A stretch of 64,000 nucleotides of DNA from an uncultured Clostridia bacterium (GTDB taxonomy: Bacteria; Bacillota; Clostridia; Christensenellales; Borkfalkiaceae): positions 1-64,000 of the forward strand of contig CANQFA010000002.1 in assembly GCA_947597925.1 (NCBI GenBank). The letters run 5' to 3'. Every line of letters starts with the position of its first letter. Position 1 is the stretch's first letter. A model generated the notes under the pieces. The model searched no databases. It was not told the DNA's origin and saw only the letters and a list, made by a program, of their open reading frames with translations. This document shows, piece by piece, positions 9,921 through 18,864 of the stretch. Position numbers and translations under genes: made by a program.

Positions 9921-11619
9921 AGAGGGCGCCGCAAAGAGAGTGGGCGCAGTCAAGCTGCGTACCGTACGGGCGCTTCTGAGGAAGGGCAGCGAGGAGAGAC
10001 GGTCACAGTTCCGCGCGGGACAGTTCGACCTCCTCGGCTTCCTCTTGCGCCTCGTGCTGGTGGCGGCGATCGTGGTGCTGTTCGTGGTCTTTTTCGGACA
10101 GTTTACCGAAGTATACATTGCGGTGAAGACGGCGGGACGGACCGACATCTTCTCCCGCGCGACCGAACTTCTGACCATCCTGTACACGGCGGTGATCGTG
10201 GGCATGGTCATAGGCGGGGTCGGACAATTGGGCAGGGAGCTCTTCTCTGCGGATGACATGAAGATCTACTCCGCCATGCCCATGAACGCGAGGACGCTCT
10301 TTGTCGCGAAGCTCCTGTCCATCTACCGCGGACAGCTCGTCATTGCCGCCGTGGCGGTGGTCACGGTCAATGCGACCTTTGCGTGGAAGGTGGGCGTGAC
10401 AGCCGTCTATTGGATCCTGACGGCGGGGATATGCTTCCTGCTTCCCCTCATCACCATCGGCATCGCCTCGGTGCTCGTCCCCGTCTTTCAGATCATCAAG
10501 AGCTTCCTGCGGGAGCGCTATGCCCTCACCTTTTTGCTCGTGACGGTGCTGCTCGGCCTCGGATTCTGGCTCTATTCCATGATTTTGGGCGGGGTAAAGT
10601 CCCTCCTTCTGGGGGACAGTATCCGCTACTTCTTCAATGATTCGGTGATGAATACCATCGGGACGGTCTGCGCCTACCTGTACCCCGCGCGCTGGTTTGC
10701 CAATGTCATGACGGGCAGCGAGTCGGTCCTCAGCTGGGTGGGGCTCGCGCTCGTGGCGGTCGTGAGCATCACGGTGTCCGTCGCCATCATCAACGGTATC
10801 CTGACGCGGGCACTGCAGGCGCGCAACCAGGGCGGGACCTCCTCTCTCCTGCGCACCACGGGGCTCACGGCACAGGGGAAGAAATTTTCCGCACTCCTCA
10901 AGAAGGAGTTTTTGATGATTTTCCGCACCCCATCCTACATGTTCTCCTATTTCTCGGTGGCATTCGTCATGCCGCTCATGGTGTACTTCTGTATGGATGT
11001 GGGCGCCTCGCTTGTCGAAAACCTCGTGGGGCTCGACAGCGATCTGGAGCTCGCGCTCTTCCTCACCATCCTCTTCGGGGCGCTCACAAATATCTTCTGC
11101 GCCACCAACATCAGCCGCGACGGGGAGATGTTTTATACCGTCAAGGCGATGCCCCTCAACTTCCGCGCCGTCTTCTTCTCGAAGATAGTCCTGTGCCTCA
11201 TCGTGACGGCCATCTCGCAGGTGGCTTCGGCTGCCATCCTCCTCGGGGCGGGCATCATCGGCGCGGTCGATGCCCTCTTTGTGGCGGCGGTGGGGCTCCT
11301 CTTCGGGTTCGTGAATATCGCCGTGGCGACGCGCTACGACTTCAATCACGCGAAGTTCTCCACCGAGGAAGACGGGGAGATCAAGGAGTCCTCGGGAACC
11401 GTCTCCACGGTCATCGTCATGGGCATGGTACTCTCCTTTTTGGTCGGCGGGCTCGTCTTCGTCTTAAAGCTCCTCGCCCAGCTCAACCAATTCGAGTACG
11501 GATATCTCACCTATATCCTCGCAGGGAGCATGGCCGTCGTCGCGGCGCTCCTTGCGGCATTTTACCTCTTCTTCCGTCTCGGGCGGAAGTACTATGAATT
11601 CTCCGGAGGTGGCATCTGA
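9904..11619 (+). CDS. Polytopic ABC-type permease (about 570 residues)
   Basis: 571 residues from ATG 9904, which overlaps the ATPase by 17 nt; GTG 9940 is an alternative start. A charged N-terminal segment (about 40 residues) precedes a first membrane helix (LLGFLLRLVLVAAIVVLFVV). About twelve hydrophobic helices follow in two similar halves; the hydrophilic 'EELFSADDMKIYSAMPMNARTLFVAKL' in half one is mirrored by 'GEMFYTVKAMPLNFRAVFFSKI' in half two, the coupling-region pattern of large ABC-2-like exporter permeases. Function is translocation with the ATPase upstream; the substrate is unknown, although the neighbouring surface proteins point to an envelope component. Confidence is high for transporter, low for substrate. 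Confidence 0.
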   Translation: MNGRNEEGAAKRVGAVKLRTVRALLRKGSEERRSQFRAGQFDLLGFLLRLVLVAAIVVLFVVFFGQFTEVYIAVKTAGRTDIFSRATELLTILYTAVIVGMVIGGVGQLGRELFSADDMKIYSAMPMNARTLFVAKLLSIYRGQLVIAAVAVVTVNATFAWKVGVTAVYWILTAGICFLLPLITIGIASVLVPVFQIIKSFLRERYALTFLLVTVLLGLGFWLYSMILGGVKSLLLGDSIRYFFNDSVMNTIGTVCAYLYPARWFANVMTGSESVLSWVGLALVAVVSITVSVAIINGILTRALQARNQGGTSSLLRTTGLTAQGKKFSALLKKEFLMIFRTPSYMFSYFSVAFVMPLMVYFCMDVGASLVENLVGLDSDLELALFLTILFGALTNIFCATNISRDGEMFYTVKAMPLNFRAVFFSKIVLCLIVTAISQVASAAILLGAGIIGAVDALFVAAVGLLFGFVNIAVATRYDFNHAKFSTEEDGEIKESSGTVSTVIVMGMVLSFLVGGLVFVLKLLAQLNQFEYGYLTYILAGSMAVVAALLAAFYLFFRLGRKYYEFSGGGI

Positions 11620-14600
11620 TGCGGAAAACACTCATCGCACTCATTCTGGTGCTTCCCATGATCTTCGTGCTCGTCATCTTCTCCTCGGTCAACCTCGTGA
11701 GTCTCGGGGTCAATATCTCGGTGAACGGGATCAAAATTCTGGCGGAGGGGACGGATGAAGACGGCACGCTTCTCGTCGACATGGCCGACAAGACGGCGCA
11801 TACCATCAAGGCAGAGGTCCTCCCCAATAACGCCACCGAAAAGGGATACACCCTCCTCTCCGACCGTCCCGATGTGGCGGAAGTGACGAAGGAGGGCAGG
11901 CTCGTGCCCAAGTCGGAGGGCACGGCAAAGATCACGGCAAAGAGCAACGACAAGTCCTTTACGGCGGATATGACGGTGGTCGTCGTCTCCTCCAAGCCCT
12001 ACGAGTTCGACTTTGCGCTCTACGCGGGCGAAGAGAACGTACTCGAGGAGACGGAGGGGGGATACGAGGCAACCTTGCCCACGGGCACCTACCGCTTCGA
12101 CATGGCCATCGAGCCCTTCGGCTTCACCGACTACACGGTGACGGCGGAAAACGGCACCTATGCCGAAGTGAGCTACGGACAGAAGACCATCTTCCTTCCC
12201 TTCTCGGGCACGGCAGTCTTCGACGTCGAGGTCCCGGGCGGCGTGAGGGGGACTCTCCGCAAGACGGTCACCATCAACGTGACAAAGGCAGACCCCGCGA
12301 GCGTCATCTTCAATGGCGAGGAGGTGACGGAGGCGGGCGCGGGCATGCAGCTCGCATACGGCACGCGCAGGGTGCAGCTCTATGTGGAGAGCCGCGGCGG
12401 CCCGCAGTTCCGCGCAGACGCGGGGAAAAATGCCCGTCTCGTCGGCAGCACGCCCCTCAAAAACGGGCGGTATCTCCTCGAGATCGAACTCAAGGAAGGG
12501 CTTCGCGACGGCATCGTGGTGTCCATCCTCGCCGACGGAAAGGAATATCCCTTCTACTTCACCTTCTCCGAATTCGAACTCACCATTGCGACGGATATGC
12601 CCATGGAGACGCTCGAAAACGGCGCAAAGAAGGTCACGATGCTCACGGGCAGTGCGGTCACCTTCTATGCGGTCGCCTCGGCGGGCGCGAAGGACGTCGA
12701 CTACACGTGGACCTTCGACGGCCCCGAAACTTACCTGACCGCGGAGGGCGGCTCTGCCTCCGTGCGCGCGGTGCAGGGGGGAGAATTCCACCTCACCGTC
12801 ACGGCGAGACACGGCGACGCCGAACTCACGGAGGAGCTCATCCTCTCCGTCGTGAGCAAGATAAGCGCCATCCAGATCGCAAACAATGTAAAGGCCGACC
12901 TCGCGGCGGACTATACGGTCGCGGGCAAGGCATATTCCAATAACCTCACGATTACGGAAAATACCTATCCCTTGCGCGTCTTCGCGTGCAGCACCGCGGG
13001 GACGGGCCCTGCGGGAGAAGATGTCACGTGCACCGTCTCCGACGAAGGGGTCGCCTCGGTGGAGCGCCGCGGCGGGTCCTTTGTGCTCATTCCCAAGGGC
13101 ACGGGCAAGGTGACGGTCACCGCCGAATGGACGGGCAATGCCGCCTTCGGGACCAACGTGCGCGCCTCCCTCACGGTCAACGTCGTCAGCGATGCCGTGG
13201 CCGTGAAGAATGCACCCGAACTCGTCAGGGCCATGGCGGAGAAGCGCCCCGCCGTCCTTACCGAGGACATCCGACTCGGCACCGACGCCGCGGGAAACGA
13301 CCTGCCCCTCTCGGACAGGATCGACCTCCTCAGAAATCAGCGCACGCCCTCCACCTACAATGTCGAGTGGTACCGCCATACCGCGGACCGCGTGACGGAG
13401 GAGAGCTCGAAGATCTCTTATGTCCTCGAGTTCACCGCCGACGTCTACGGAAACGGCAAGTCGGTCAACGCGGAAAACTATACCCATGCCCTCGATGCGA
13501 GCGGAAAACCGCTGCTCGGGGAGTACTATCGCGGCCCGCTCTACTTCGTGAAGTATAAGGAGGTCGCCTCCGTCGCGGGACAGGACAACTGCGCCTTCCT
13601 CGTGCGTACGGACGGCATCCGCCTCTACGGCCTCGACCTGCTCGGCTGCTCCGATGAGTCCCTCCTCAACGAAAGCGGCGAATACGACCTCACCAAGCTC
13701 AACCTCACGGGCACCACGCTCGAGGTGAATGCGAGCTGCGACATCGTGAACTGCCGTATCCGCAACGGAAGAAACGTCGTCCGCGCCTATGGCGGAAACA
13801 GAGACGGCAGCAAGTACTTCATCGACAGCCTCTCGGAAAACAATGCAGGCGTCGACGGCGAGCGCATCACGGTGCGCATCGAGGGGTGCATCCTCTCGCA
13901 GGGGAGAGAATTCCTCCTGAAGATGGGTGCAAACCGCGCCCTTCGCGCCTCCTTGGCACTCGGTGCGGAGCCCGCCCTCCTCGACCAGTCGGGGAAGGCC
14001 TATGCCGAGACGGGCAAGACCAACCGCTACGGCGCCCTCTATGATGACCCGTGGTTCTACTCTCACTATGTGATGACCGACCTCACGCTCAAGGACAGCG
14101 CCCTCGAGACGAGCGGCCTCTTCACCGTGGGCATCGAGAGCAACTTCTCGGGAGAATTCCTCTACGCGGGCGCAAGCGACCACCAGTGGCGCGCCTTTAC
14201 GAAGGAATGGGAGTACTCGGGCGGGACCTCCTTCGCCTCCGTCCTCCGCCTCGAGGGGGATGTGCGGCTCTATGACTGGAAAGATCTCTCCCTCATCGAC
14301 TCTTCCACCCTCATCGAGTCCCCCGTGGGCGCCCTCTCCGAATGGCTCAAGCTCGACATCAAGGGCATGCTCAACTTCTTCACCGCGAAAAATCCCGCAT
14401 CCTACGGCAACATCATCGAGGTCGCGGACGGCAAGCAGTACATCCACGGCGGCATTGCGCTCTACGGCGGCGGCAGGAACTATTCCGCCGTCGTGACGAA
14501 GGGGCTCAATGCCGATCTCGCCGACTTCCTCAATATCAATGTCAATATCAACATCCTGCAGGAAGGGCAGGGGACGATGACGAAGCAGGGCGAACTCCTG

Positions 14601-14735
14601 CCCAAGGCGGCGGGCACGCACGATTTCAACTTCTATCTCTATGCGAAGGACAGCGAAAATAACTTCCTGAAGCAGAAGAGCGACGAACAAAAGGGTTTGA
14701 AGTATCGGGGCGTCCTGCCCGTCTCCCTCTTCTGA
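11619..14735 (+). CDS. Membrane-anchored Big2 / beta-helix surface protein
   Basis: 1038 residues. ATG shares one base with the previous stop (TGATG) and has GGAGGT at 11605-11610. Residues 4-25 form an uncleaved-looking N-terminal membrane helix (LIALILVLPMIFVLVIFSSV). A bacterial Ig-like group 2 domain follows (about residues 35-125: 'EVLPNNATEKGYTLLSDRPDVAEVTKEGRL' pattern), then further Ig-like modules to about 525. The C-terminal half has the look of a parallel beta-helix (DVYGNGKSVNAENYTHAL; TDGIRLYGLDLLGC; SCDIVNCRIRNGRNVVRAYGG; ITVRIEGCILSQG). No catalytic residues were recognised and there is no sorting signal. Translational coupling to the permease suggests it is a structural partner or substrate of that ABC system. 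Confidence 0.
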   Translation: MRKTLIALILVLPMIFVLVIFSSVNLVSLGVNISVNGIKILAEGTDEDGTLLVDMADKTAHTIKAEVLPNNATEKGYTLLSDRPDVAEVTKEGRLVPKSEGTAKITAKSNDKSFTADMTVVVVSSKPYEFDFALYAGEENVLEETEGGYEATLPTGTYRFDMAIEPFGFTDYTVTAENGTYAEVSYGQKTIFLPFSGTAVFDVEVPGGVRGTLRKTVTINVTKADPASVIFNGEEVTEAGAGMQLAYGTRRVQLYVESRGGPQFRADAGKNARLVGSTPLKNGRYLLEIELKEGLRDGIVVSILADGKEYPFYFTFSEFELTIATDMPMETLENGAKKVTMLTGSAVTFYAVASAGAKDVDYTWTFDGPETYLTAEGGSASVRAVQGGEFHLTVTARHGDAELTEELILSVVSKISAIQIANNVKADLAADYTVAGKAYSNNLTITENTYPLRVFACSTAGTGPAGEDVTCTVSDEGVASVERRGGSFVLIPKGTGKVTVTAEWTGNAAFGTNVRASLTVNVVSDAVAVKNAPELVRAMAEKRPAVLTEDIRLGTDAAGNDLPLSDRIDLLRNQRTPSTYNVEWYRHTADRVTEESSKISYVLEFTADVYGNGKSVNAENYTHALDASGKPLLGEYYRGPLYFVKYKEVASVAGQDNCAFLVRTDGIRLYGLDLLGCSDESLLNESGEYDLTKLNLTGTTLEVNASCDIVNCRIRNGRNVVRAYGGNRDGSKYFIDSLSENNAGVDGERITVRIEGCILSQGREFLLKMGANRALRASLALGAEPALLDQSGKAYAETGKTNRYGALYDDPWFYSHYVMTDLTLKDSALETSGLFTVGIESNFSGEFLYAGASDHQWRAFTKEWEYSGGTSFASVLRLEGDVRLYDWKDLSLIDSSTLIESPVGALSEWLKLDIKGMLNFFTAKNPASYGNIIEVADGKQYIHGGIALYGGGRNYSAVVTKGLNADLADFLNINVNINILQEGQGTMTKQGELLPKAAGTHDFNFYLYAKDSENNFLKQKSDEQKGLKYRGVLPVSLF

Positions 14736-14757
14736 CCGCAGCGGGGGGCGAAAAGAA

Positions 14758-15249
14758 ATGAAGATGCTCTTTGAGGACAGTGAGGCCATGTGGGCACATC
14801 CCTTCGATATCTATGATGAGATCGGGAGACGCCTCTTCCACGTCGCTCCCTTCAGCGACGAGACGCACAGCAAGCTGAAAATTTACGATACCTACCGCCG
14901 CGGCAAGAGCATTGCCGTCCTCAGGTGCGGGGAAGACGGCGTGGAGATCAAGCACGGGACGCGCTATGTCGCCACTGTCCGCCTCTCTTCCGTAAGGAAG
15001 GGCGCTCTCGACCTCGACTTTCTGAACTGGTGCGCCGTGGGAAATCTCGCGGGCGGGGCCTTTCGGATCTACGACGCGAACGGCCGCATCGTGGCATCCG
15101 TCACGCGGACGGCCTCGGTCGGAGGCGCCGTGCGCTGTGTGGACTCCCTGCCCGAGTTCCACCTGCACGCCCTCACCTTTACGCTCGCCGCCCTCACTCT
15201 CCTCGCGGGACCGCTCAACGAGGCGCTCCCGGAGGCCGTCGGCTCCTGA
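14758..15249 (+). CDS. LURP-one-related (tubby-like) protein
   Basis: 163 residues. The sequence follows the LURP-one-related/YxjI fold pattern: repeated two-strand units 'FDIYDEIGRRLFHV', 'SKLKIYDTYRRGKSIAVLRC', 'VEIKHGTRYVATVRL', 'LDLDFLNWCAVGNLAGGAFRIYDANGRIVASV', closing with a hydrophobic helix (LHALTFTLAALTLLAG) like the central helix of the 12-stranded barrel. The biochemical function of bacterial members is unsettled; the related scramblase/tubby fold binds lipids or membranes. It is the last gene of the surface operon, 22 bp after the Big2 gene and just before a strong terminator. Family assignment is by pattern recognition only. Confidence 0.
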   Translation: MKMLFEDSEAMWAHPFDIYDEIGRRLFHVAPFSDETHSKLKIYDTYRRGKSIAVLRCGEDGVEIKHGTRYVATVRLSSVRKGALDLDFLNWCAVGNLAGGAFRIYDANGRIVASVTRTASVGGAVRCVDSLPEFHLHALTFTLAALTLLAGPLNEALPEAVGS

Positions 15250-15261
15250 CAAACAGCGCAT

Positions 15262-15292
15262 CGCCCCGAAGTTTTCGGGGCGATTTTCTTTT
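15262..15292 (+). terminator. Rho-independent terminator of the surface operon
   Basis: A perfect 9-bp stem (CGCCCCGAA / TTCGGGGCG) with a 3-nt loop is followed by GATTTTCTTTT. It lies 12 bp after the LURP-one stop. Confidence 0.9.
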
Positions 15293-15315
15293 ATGGGGAA
15301 ATCTTCTCGGGCGGC

Positions 15316-15344
15316 TTGAAAATTGCGCCTGCATGTGATATAAT
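15316..15344 (+). promoter_or_regulatory. Promoter of the GH2 gene (near-leaderless)
   Basis: TTGAAA (15316-15321), 17 bp, TATAAT (15339-15344). Only nine bases separate the -10 box from ATG 15354, so the predicted 5' leader is about 3 nt and no ribosome binding site exists. Confidence 0.8.
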
Positions 15345-15353
15345 CGGGATAAG

Positions 15354-17708
15354 ATGAAGCGGTACGATCTCAACACAAACTGGAGATGGCGAAGGCTCGG
15401 CGAGGGGACGTGGCAAGAGGTCACCCTCCCGCACGACGCCATGCTCTGCGAGAGGCGCTCTCCCACGAGCGCGGGCGGCGCCGATGCCGCGTGGTTCGAG
15501 GGCGCGGACTATGAGTACGAGAGGACGATTTTCCTGCCCGAGGAGGGGCGCGGACACACCTTTGTCCTCGAATTCGGCGGCGTCTACCGCAATGCGGAGA
15601 TCTTCCTGAACGGCGAAAAGGTGGCCTCCCGCGCCTACGGCTACACGGGGTTTGCGCTCCCGCTCGCCCTTCGCGTCGGCGAAAATGTGCTCCGCGTCGT
15701 CGCGCACAATCGCGACCTTCCGAGCTGCCGCTGGTACTCGGGCGCGGGCATCTACCGTCCCGTCTCTCTGTGGACTTCGTACGGGCAGGGCATCTCCTTC
15801 GACGGCGTCCGTCTCGAGACGCTCTCCACCTCTCCCGCCGTCCTCCGCGTGCGGGTAAAGACGGATGCGGAAGGGGAGGTCCGCGCGCGCATCTACGACG
15901 GCGAAGATCTCGTCGCAGAGGCGAAAGGAGGCACCCATGCCCGCGAATGCACCCTCGATATCCCCATCCCCGATGCAAAACTCTGGACGGCGGAGACGCC
16001 TAATCTCTACCGCGTCCTTCTCACTTTCGGCGAGGACAGCCGGGAGGAGTACTTCGGCCTTCGCACCCTCTCCTGCAGCGCGAAGGAGGGCCTCCTCGTA
16101 AACGGCGAGCGGGTGATCCTGCGGGGCGCGTGCGTCCATCATGACAACGGTCTCTTGGGCGCCTGCAGCGACCCCGAGGCGGAGGAGCGCAAGGTGCGCA
16201 TTCTCAAGGCGTGCGGGTACAACGCCGTCCGCTGCGCCCATAATCCCTGCGCGGAGGCCTTCCTCGACGCCTGCGACCGCCTCGGCCTCTATGTCATGGA
16301 CGAATATGCCGACATGTGGTACATCCATAAGACGAAATACGACTACGCCTGCGACCTTGCGGAGAACTGGCGGGCCGACCTTGCCGACATGGTGCGCAAG
16401 GACTATGACCATCCCTCCGTCATCCTCTATTCGGTGGGCAATGAGACCGCCGAGACGGCAGAGGCGCGCGGGGTGGAGCTTCTGAAAAGTTTTCACGAGG
16501 AGCTCACGCGCCTCGACGGCACGCGGCCCGTGACCTGCGGCATCAATCCGTGGTTCAATGCCATGCACCGCATGGGCTTTGGGCAATACTCCGACCGCAA
16601 GGCCGAGAAGCGGGCAAAGGGGGGAAGGCACCCCGCCGTGGGGAGCGAATTTTTCAATCGCCTCGCCGGCATCGTCGGCGCGGGCTTCATGAAGCGCATG
16701 GCCTGCCTTCCGCTCGCGGACAGGGTCACGCGGGATGCCTATGCCGTGCTCGACGTCGCGGGATATAACTACGGCATCCGTCGCTATGCACATGATATCG
16801 GGAGGTATCCCGACCGCGTGCTCGTGGGGAGCGAGACCTTCTGCGCGGACGCCTACGCCTTCTTCGAATTTGCGAAGACGCACCCCGCACTCATCGGCGA
16901 CTTCGTCTGGTCGGGCATCGACTATCTCGGCGAAGCGGGCGTGGGGAGCTGGGAATACCGCGAATACGCCCCCGATTTCTCACACGGCGCGGGCTGGATG
17001 ACGGCGGGAAGCGGCAGGGCCGACCTCATCGGCACGCTCACGGGCGAGGCGCTCTACACCCGCATCGCCTTCGGCCTCGACGAGGGGCCATACCTCGCCG
17101 TGTCCCCCGTGAACCATACGGGAGAGCGGCATTCTCCCTCGGCATGGAAATTTTCAAACGCCATCCCTTCGTGGAGTTGGAGGGGATGTGCGGGGAAAAA
17201 GGCGCACGTGGAGGTCTATTCGCGCGCGCCCGCCGTGGAGCTCCTCCTGAACGGCAGGCGGGTGGGCTACCGCAAGTTCGGGAAAAACTGCCGCTTCGAC
17301 TTCAGGATAACCTATGAAGACGGCGAACTCACCGCGATCGCCCGCGACAGGGAGGGAAGAGAACTCTCCCGAAGTTCGCTTAAGACGGCGGGGGAGGAGA
17401 CGGTGCTCTCCGTCACGGCAGAGGGACCCGTACGGGCAGGCGGGCTCGCCTATCTCCGCCTGCAGTTCACCGATGCCGCGGGCAATGTGAAGCCCCTCGA
17501 GCACAGGAAGGTGCGCGTCCGCGTGGAGGGGGCCGCCCTGCTCGCCCTCGGCTGTGCCGCGCCCTACAATGAGATAGGGTACACATCGGGCGAGACGGAT
17601 ACCTACTACGGCGAGGCAATGGCGGTGGTGCGCGCGCAAGAGGGCCCCTTTACCCTGCATGTCACCGACGGCACCCTCGAGACCTCACAGACCTTCGATG
17701 TACAATGA
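15354..17708 (+). CDS. Glycoside hydrolase family 2 (beta-galactosidase-like)
   Basis: 784 residues, cytoplasmic (no signal peptide). N-terminal sugar-binding jelly roll (WQEVTLPHDAM; YERTIFLPEEGRGHTFVLEFGGVYRNAEIFLNG), Ig-like domain, then TIM barrel (FGLRTLSCSAKEGLLVNGERVILRGACVHHDNG). The acid/base Glu is expected at E364 in 'YSVGNE' and the nucleophile at E494 in 'LVGSET'. C-terminal beta domains carry 'VEVYSRAPAVELLLNGRRVG'. Such enzymes cleave terminal beta-galactosides, glucuronides or related sugars; substrate cannot be assigned here. Start ATG is fixed by the -10 box nine bases upstream. It appears monocistronic. Confidence 0.9.
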   Translation: MKRYDLNTNWRWRRLGEGTWQEVTLPHDAMLCERRSPTSAGGADAAWFEGADYEYERTIFLPEEGRGHTFVLEFGGVYRNAEIFLNGEKVASRAYGYTGFALPLALRVGENVLRVVAHNRDLPSCRWYSGAGIYRPVSLWTSYGQGISFDGVRLETLSTSPAVLRVRVKTDAEGEVRARIYDGEDLVAEAKGGTHARECTLDIPIPDAKLWTAETPNLYRVLLTFGEDSREEYFGLRTLSCSAKEGLLVNGERVILRGACVHHDNGLLGACSDPEAEERKVRILKACGYNAVRCAHNPCAEAFLDACDRLGLYVMDEYADMWYIHKTKYDYACDLAENWRADLADMVRKDYDHPSVILYSVGNETAETAEARGVELLKSFHEELTRLDGTRPVTCGINPWFNAMHRMGFGQYSDRKAEKRAKGGRHPAVGSEFFNRLAGIVGAGFMKRMACLPLADRVTRDAYAVLDVAGYNYGIRRYAHDIGRYPDRVLVGSETFCADAYAFFEFAKTHPALIGDFVWSGIDYLGEAGVGSWEYREYAPDFSHGAGWMTAGSGRADLIGTLTGEALYTRIAFGLDEGPYLAVSPVNHTGERHSPSAWKFSNAIPSWSWRGCAGKKAHVEVYSRAPAVELLLNGRRVGYRKFGKNCRFDFRITYEDGELTAIARDREGRELSRSSLKTAGEETVLSVTAEGPVRAGGLAYLRLQFTDAAGNVKPLEHRKVRVRVEGAALLALGCAAPYNEIGYTSGETDTYYGEAMAVVRAQEGPFTLHVTDGTLETSQTFDVQ

Positions 17709-17754
17709 CGAATACTGCGCAATATAGAACAACATTTCGCCGTGGCGTTTTATT

Positions 17755-17828
17755 TGTCACCCTGAACGAAGTTGAAGGGTCGCAGCAGTCTTAAGGCTAA
17801 TGCGATTCCTCGACAAGCTCGGAATGAC
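17755..17828 (+). repeat. Interspersed repeat, copy A
   Basis: TGTCACCCTGAACGAAG... through CTCGGAATGACA is non-coding and closely resembles 55231-55275 (TGTCACCCTGAGCGAAGTCAAAGGG). Ends with the CGGAATGAC motif also seen in the other repeat islands at 26.8 and 55.4 kb. Confidence 0.7.
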
Positions 17829-17865
17829 ATCATTTATAGATAGTGCATGATATCGGGGATCCCCG
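17812..17865 (+). promoter_or_regulatory. Possible promoter and palindrome before the reductase gene
   Basis: TCGACA (17812-17817), 17 bp, TATAGA (17835-17840) is a weak promoter candidate whose -35 would be inside the repeat. A perfect 12-bp palindrome CGGGGATCCCCG at 17854-17865 could be an operator or a small hairpin. AAAGGAG at 17881 serves ATG 17893. Confidence 0.35.
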
Positions 17866-17892
17866 AGGCATACTGTCAAAAAAGGAGACGAA

Positions 17893-18747
17893 ATGAAGAC
17901 CTATGAACTCGCCGTCGTGGGCGGCGGAATCGCCGGATACACCGCCGCGCTCACGGCAAAAAATCTGCTTCTCGACTACATCTGGTTCGGAGAGGAGGGC
18001 TTCGGCAAGCTCTCTTCCGCCGAAAAAGTTACAAATTTTCCCGCCGCTTTCGGGAGCGGAAAGGACCTCGTCGCGGCCCTGAATGCACAAATGGGGTTGG
18101 AAAACTTGCATCTTACCCCCAAGCGCATCGACGGCATCTATGCGGGGGCGCCCTTCACCCTCACGGCGGGAGAGGAAAAATTTCTCGCCCGTTCGGTGAT
18201 CCTCGCCACGGGCGTGGAGCGGAGGGGAAGTTTTGCGGGCGAGCGCGAATTTCTCGGGCGCGGCCTCAGCTACTGCGCGGTGTGCGACGGCGCCCTCTAC
18301 CGCGGAAAGAAGATCGCCGCCATCCTCTCCTCGCCCAAATACGAAGAGGAAGCGCGCTTTCTCGCCCGCTTTGCCGCCGAGGTCCTCTGCGTGTGCCTCT
18401 ATTCGCCCGAGGGCTTTTCGGGCGAGCGGCTCACCGTGGTGCAGGATCTCCCCGTCGCCGTGGAGGGGAAGGCCCGCGTCGAGGAGCTCATCCTCCGCGG
18501 GGGAAGGTTTGCGGTAGACGGCGTCTTTGTGCTGAAGGACAGCGTCCCGCCCGAGGCCTTGGTCTTCGGTCTCCCCACGGAGGGCGGGCATGTCCGCACC
18601 GACCGCGCCATGCAGACGGAGATCAAGAGCCTCTTTGCGGCGGGCGATGTGACGGGCAGACCCTATCAGTACGCCAAGGCGGCGGGAGAGGGATGCGTCG
18701 CGGCGCACAGTGCGGCGGCATTTTTGCGAGAGAATGGGAAAATTTGA
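17893..18747 (+). CDS. Thioredoxin-reductase-like flavoprotein lacking the NADPH motif
   Basis: 284 residues, shorter than typical thioredoxin reductase (about 310). FAD-binding GGGIAG at residues 10-15, second FAD motif near 'SVILATGVERRG', redox pair C128-A-V-C131 in the family-typical 'YCAVCDGALY', and the C-terminal FAD contact 'AAGDVTGRPYQYAKAAGEG'. The segment that normally holds GGGDSA for NADPH reads 'AAILSSPKYEEEARFL' (141-156), and the HRR phosphate-binding motif is replaced by 'CVCLYSPEG'. It is therefore probably a disulfide reductase using another donor, as in the known ferredoxin-dependent clostridial flavin thioredoxin reductases. No thioredoxin gene is adjacent. Confidence 0.85.
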   Translation: MKTYELAVVGGGIAGYTAALTAKNLLLDYIWFGEEGFGKLSSAEKVTNFPAAFGSGKDLVAALNAQMGLENLHLTPKRIDGIYAGAPFTLTAGEEKFLARSVILATGVERRGSFAGEREFLGRGLSYCAVCDGALYRGKKIAAILSSPKYEEEARFLARFAAEVLCVCLYSPEGFSGERLTVVQDLPVAVEGKARVEELILRGGRFAVDGVFVLKDSVPPEALVFGLPTEGGHVRTDRAMQTEIKSLFAAGDVTGRPYQYAKAAGEGCVAAHSAAAFLRENGKI

Positions 18748-18799
18748 AGGAAACGCACAAAAAACCGTGAACTTCATCGAAATTTTTTTCGGTTTTCTC

Positions 18800-18828
18800 T
18801 TGTAAAATCTTTCCTTATGTAGTATAAT
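18800..18828 (+). promoter_or_regulatory. Promoter of the esterase gene
   Basis: TTGTAA (18800-18805), 17 bp, TATAAT (18823-18828); a ribosome binding site GGGAGGA at 18853-18859 precedes ATG 18865. Confidence 0.8.
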
Positions 18829-18864
18829 ATAAATCAGTACGTGGATACGTCAGGGAGGAATACC

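Noticed and set aside
11592..14789. A 1,065-codon minus-strand frame antisense to the Big2 gene
   Set aside because: Same codon-bias artefact; the plus-strand gene has a ribosome binding site, coupling and recognisable domains.
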